Source of the DNA: Flaccisagitta enflata | Taxonomy: Eukaryota; Chaetognatha; Sagittoidea; Aphragmophora | Reading direction: 5' to 3' | DNA length: 64,000 nt | NCBI GenBank assembly: GCA_965153355.1 | Contig: OZ231128.1 | Location: 35,712,001 to 35,776,000, forward strand | In this document: one piece after another, positions 61,622 to 64,000 of the stretch | Layout of the letters: each line of letters opens with the position of its first letter | How positions within the stretch are numbered: position 1 is the first letter of the stretch | Notes under the pieces: generated by a model | The model's input: only the letters and a program-made list of their open reading frames with translations | What the model was told of the DNA's origin: nothing | Databases searched by the model: none | Made by a program: the position numbers and the translations under genes

Positions 61622-61839
61622 TTTATAGTTGCGGACACGCCACTCTATAAGAGGCTTTGTCCGTCCGTCGGTCCGTCGATCCGTAATGATCAAGTCGAAA
61701 AGTGGAAAAACGAGCGTTTTCGATACTTTGTGTGTATGTTTGTTTGCGGGGTGGGAGTTTAGGTGTAGTCGTGTAGATCTGGGTTGGCTGCCCCTGCCCA
61801 TCCGTCCGCAACGATATTATGACCCCACGTCACTTGTTT
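61622..61839 (-). mobile_element. Family C element
   Basis: TTTATAGTTGCGGACACGCC, CTATAAGAGGCTTTGTCCGT, TCAAGTCGAAAAGTGGAAAA and CATCCGTCCGCAACGATATT. Confidence 0.75.
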
Positions 61840-62043
61840 CAGGGGAAACCTTTGGCAAAACTAACCAATCAGCTAGATAAATGACATGCTCTTGTCCCAT
61901 GCAATTGTTAAGTGTCCGATCAGAACATGGCCAATAGCCGAATGCCGGACAGTCGTATTGAGTCGGAACAATGAAATGTACTTTTACAGAACAGATATTA
62001 ATTACAATATTACTCCAAAGACGTGTTTAGTTTCTAACAGAAA

Positions 62044-62167
62044 ACAAGGTCAACTAGGCCAATAGGTGCGCCGGGGGATAGTCAAAAGTTTGCGTGACAG
62101 ACCAACAGACCAACAGACCGACAGACCAACGGCCACGACTGGAAATAGAGGTGCGTCGACAAGAAAA
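62044..62167 (+). mobile_element. Family B element, diverged
   Basis: ACAAGGTCAACTAGGCCAAT, (CAGACCAA)n and GAAATAGAGGTGCGTCGACA. Confidence 0.7.
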
Positions 62168-62684
62168 ATTTTCCCCCGGAAAGCTGCCGAATTAACATGA
62201 GAGTGGGCCGTGGGGGTCATTTGGACATGGAGGGGGTCGGCTATTCAGTCCAAATTCCGCTACTACAACGCGACTAGATGACTTGGGCCTGGCAACTGCC
62301 CGCCAACCCGCGCCAAACCACTTCTGGCTCTCACCCCCACTAGGCGCAATGATGAAAAGGAAAGGCCAAGAAGATTTCGACCTTCGGACGGTTTTTTTCA
62401 GTATTTGTATCATCACTATCTACTTTTCAGCGGGTGGCTACATGAAACACAACACGATGTTGATAAGTTTTACTTATCATTAAAATCTTCCTTTTTTTTA
62501 GTCAACAACATAAAGGATTAATTTCTTATTATATTTCTTAAATTCAAACTCACAGTCTTTCAACTCAACTGTTACACAAGAGCAGTCATCATAACTACAA
62601 TATGCAAATAATATCAATGCTGATTGCAATTACCATCATTTCCATTTCGTTCCTCTTATTTTTTTTTCATTTTTTTTCCCGATT

Positions 62685-62818
62685 TTCTTCTTCTTCATCA
62701 TCTTCATCATCTTCTTCTTCTTCTTCTTCTTCTTCTCCTTCTTCTTCTTCTTCTTCTTCTTCTTCTTCTTCTTCTTCTTCTTCTTTTCCTCCTTCTCCTT
62801 CTCCTTCTTCTTCTTCCA
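62685..62818. repeat. (CTT)n tract in a RhoGAP intron
   Basis: Pure CTT with CAT and CCT interruptions. Confidence 0.92.
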
Positions 62819-63012
62819 TCTTTGGGACCTGCCGACATCTCCCTTTCCCTGCCGAGAAGCGGCGCTGCTCGCTGCTCCAAAATCAAGAGGCCTGTATTTT
62901 AGCTCCCTCTGTGTCAAATTTCAGCCCACTGAGTGTATTATTTCTATCAATTTTGATCATTTTGGCAGTTCGTTTAATCATGTGAGAGGTGTTATCCAGT
63001 GTCTCTACTCAC

Positions 63013-63253
63013 CGAGAGGAGTTTATCTGGGTTGTTATAATGCTGAAGGGCTTGCTTGTAGTGAGTCTTAGGTATGAGCGGCTCCTCCAATTCTCGGTAC
63101 CACAATTTGAGGAGTGAAGCAGCCACGTGTGGATCGCCGTTGCTATGGACGGGTGAAAGGTTGCTAGGCGACGAAGCAGAAGGGAACCGACGCTGCTGCC
63201 ATCTCTCCAACTCCAGGCGAAACTCTGTCACAGCCTCGATCTCACCCGGCACT
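63013..63253 (-). CDS. RhoGAP exon: ARHGAP39/Vilse-like, residues after the arginine finger
   Basis: The exon is 241 nt: one base completing a codon, then 80 codons. It is bounded by an acceptor (acaacAG) and a donor (TCG|GTGAGT). The peptide starts VPGEIEAVTEF, which follows the GIFR arginine finger in this family, and contains SLLKLWYRELEEPLIP, the highly conserved RhoGAP helix as I remember it from ARHGAP39. A Ser/Pro-rich insert of about 12 residues (WQQRRFPSASSPSNL...) lengthens a loop compared with the vertebrate protein. The first base, A, supplies the third position of the finger Arg codon, so the rest of that codon lies in an upstream exon I could not find in 63254-64000. The acceptor has almost no pyrimidine tract; a long CA run (minus strand) sits directly upstream. 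The gene identity is strong; orthology rather than paralogy is inferred. Confidence 0.9.
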
Positions 63254-63277
63254 CTGTTGTTGCGTGTGCGTTTTTGA

Positions 63278-63439
<162 letters not shown>

Positions 63440-63766
63440 ATTACATATACAAGTGGTCGTGCAAATATTTGAGTGACATGTGATATGAGAGGAAATGGAA
63501 GTGATTCCAGAGGGAAAGAAAATGGGGATTTATGCCGAGTTATCGAAGAGTTTGTGGGTAAAGTAGAAAAAGATGAGGCCATAGAAGGCGATGAACACAC
63601 AGGGAGAAACACAGCACACCAACGTCGAGGCTAAGAGAGAGAGAAAGAAAGAGAAAGAGAGAAAGAAATACGACATTCGTCATTCATCATGATATGAGTG
63701 CACGTGATAAAAACCGACGGCCAATCCTGTTGGGGGAATGATGGCCAAGCCACCAAAGGGGGCTGC

Positions 63767-63769
<3 letters not shown>

Positions 63770-63827
<58 letters not shown>
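63770..63827. repeat. (AG)n microsatellite
   Basis: About 28 units; followed by CAGA units and a decayed family A piece (GTATCCAGCCTTGTTTC) to the window end. Confidence 0.93.
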
Positions 63828-63830
<3 letters not shown>

Positions 63831-64000
63831 TCAGACAAACAGACAGACTGACAGTAAGGTATTATCAATTTTCCATGGTGTTGTATCCAGCCTTGTTTCT
63901 TTGTGTTCAGCGTTACCGACGGAACAACAGAGGGACGGACCAATGGCTGGACGAACGGACGGATAAAAACTTCTGTTCGTGCCTTGTAAGAAAGACAGAA

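Noticed and set aside
62636-62917. Minus-strand frame reading TQRELKYRPLDFGAASSAAS before a Lys run
   Set aside because: The first part looks coding-like, but it runs into the CTT array, has no convincing splice sites and breaks no known motif.

Overview
The window is a repeat-choked piece of a eukaryotic, almost certainly metazoan, nuclear genome. Two things support this. First, a spliced gene on the minus strand (exons at 63.25-63.01, 60.16-60.10, 56.21-56.11 and 55.41-55.32 kb, canonical GT/AG sites, compatible phases) encodes the RhoGAP domain and C-terminus of an ARHGAP39/Vilse-like protein, an animal axon-guidance GAP family. Second, a two-ORF non-LTR retrotransposon (29.0-33.0 kb, minus) has zinc-knuckle, APE-endonuclease and reverse-transcriptase parts typical of animal LINEs. 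Nothing resembles a bacterial operon, phage or organelle. I cannot place the taxon more finely; the microsatellite load suggests an invertebrate.

Layout. 0-15 kb: very long microsatellites separated by short interspersed elements, with two weak coding-like stretches (10.7 and 12.5 kb). 15.5-16.2 kb: a 5'-truncated LINE copy with a perfect 12-bp target-site duplication, whose ORF ends in an unusual proline-rich, twice-repeated acidic tail. 16.3-28.9 kb: inverted-arm composite elements (family D), TA-flanked MITEs, a 45-50 bp minisatellite and a polypyrimidine tract of about 560 bp. 29-33 kb: the LINE with intact ORF2. 34-55 kb: hairpin-tailed short elements (families A, B, C), a near-perfect palindrome of about 1.8 kb (37.3-39.1 kb), a 3.5-kb inverted-repeat structure (40.4-43.9 kb) and many microsatellites. 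55.3-64 kb: the 3' part of the RhoGAP gene, its introns filled with the same repeats, including an element nested three deep (58.0-59.3 kb).

How it fits together. Most of the DNA belongs to a few interacting repeat families. Families A, B and C share an ACAAG-type start, a tetranucleotide (GAC-N)n core and a terminal stem-loop followed by TAAAAA; they sit in A-runs and appear to seed tetranucleotide microsatellites. Family D elements have inverted arms that match within a copy but differ between copies. In the RhoGAP gene, microsatellites lie directly against three of the four splice acceptors and fill the 3' UTR. Most long open frames in the window are microsatellite translations, not genes. 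The best candidates for undescribed biology are the family D arm homogenisation, the tandem-unit palindrome and the hairpin-tailed A/B/C superfamily.
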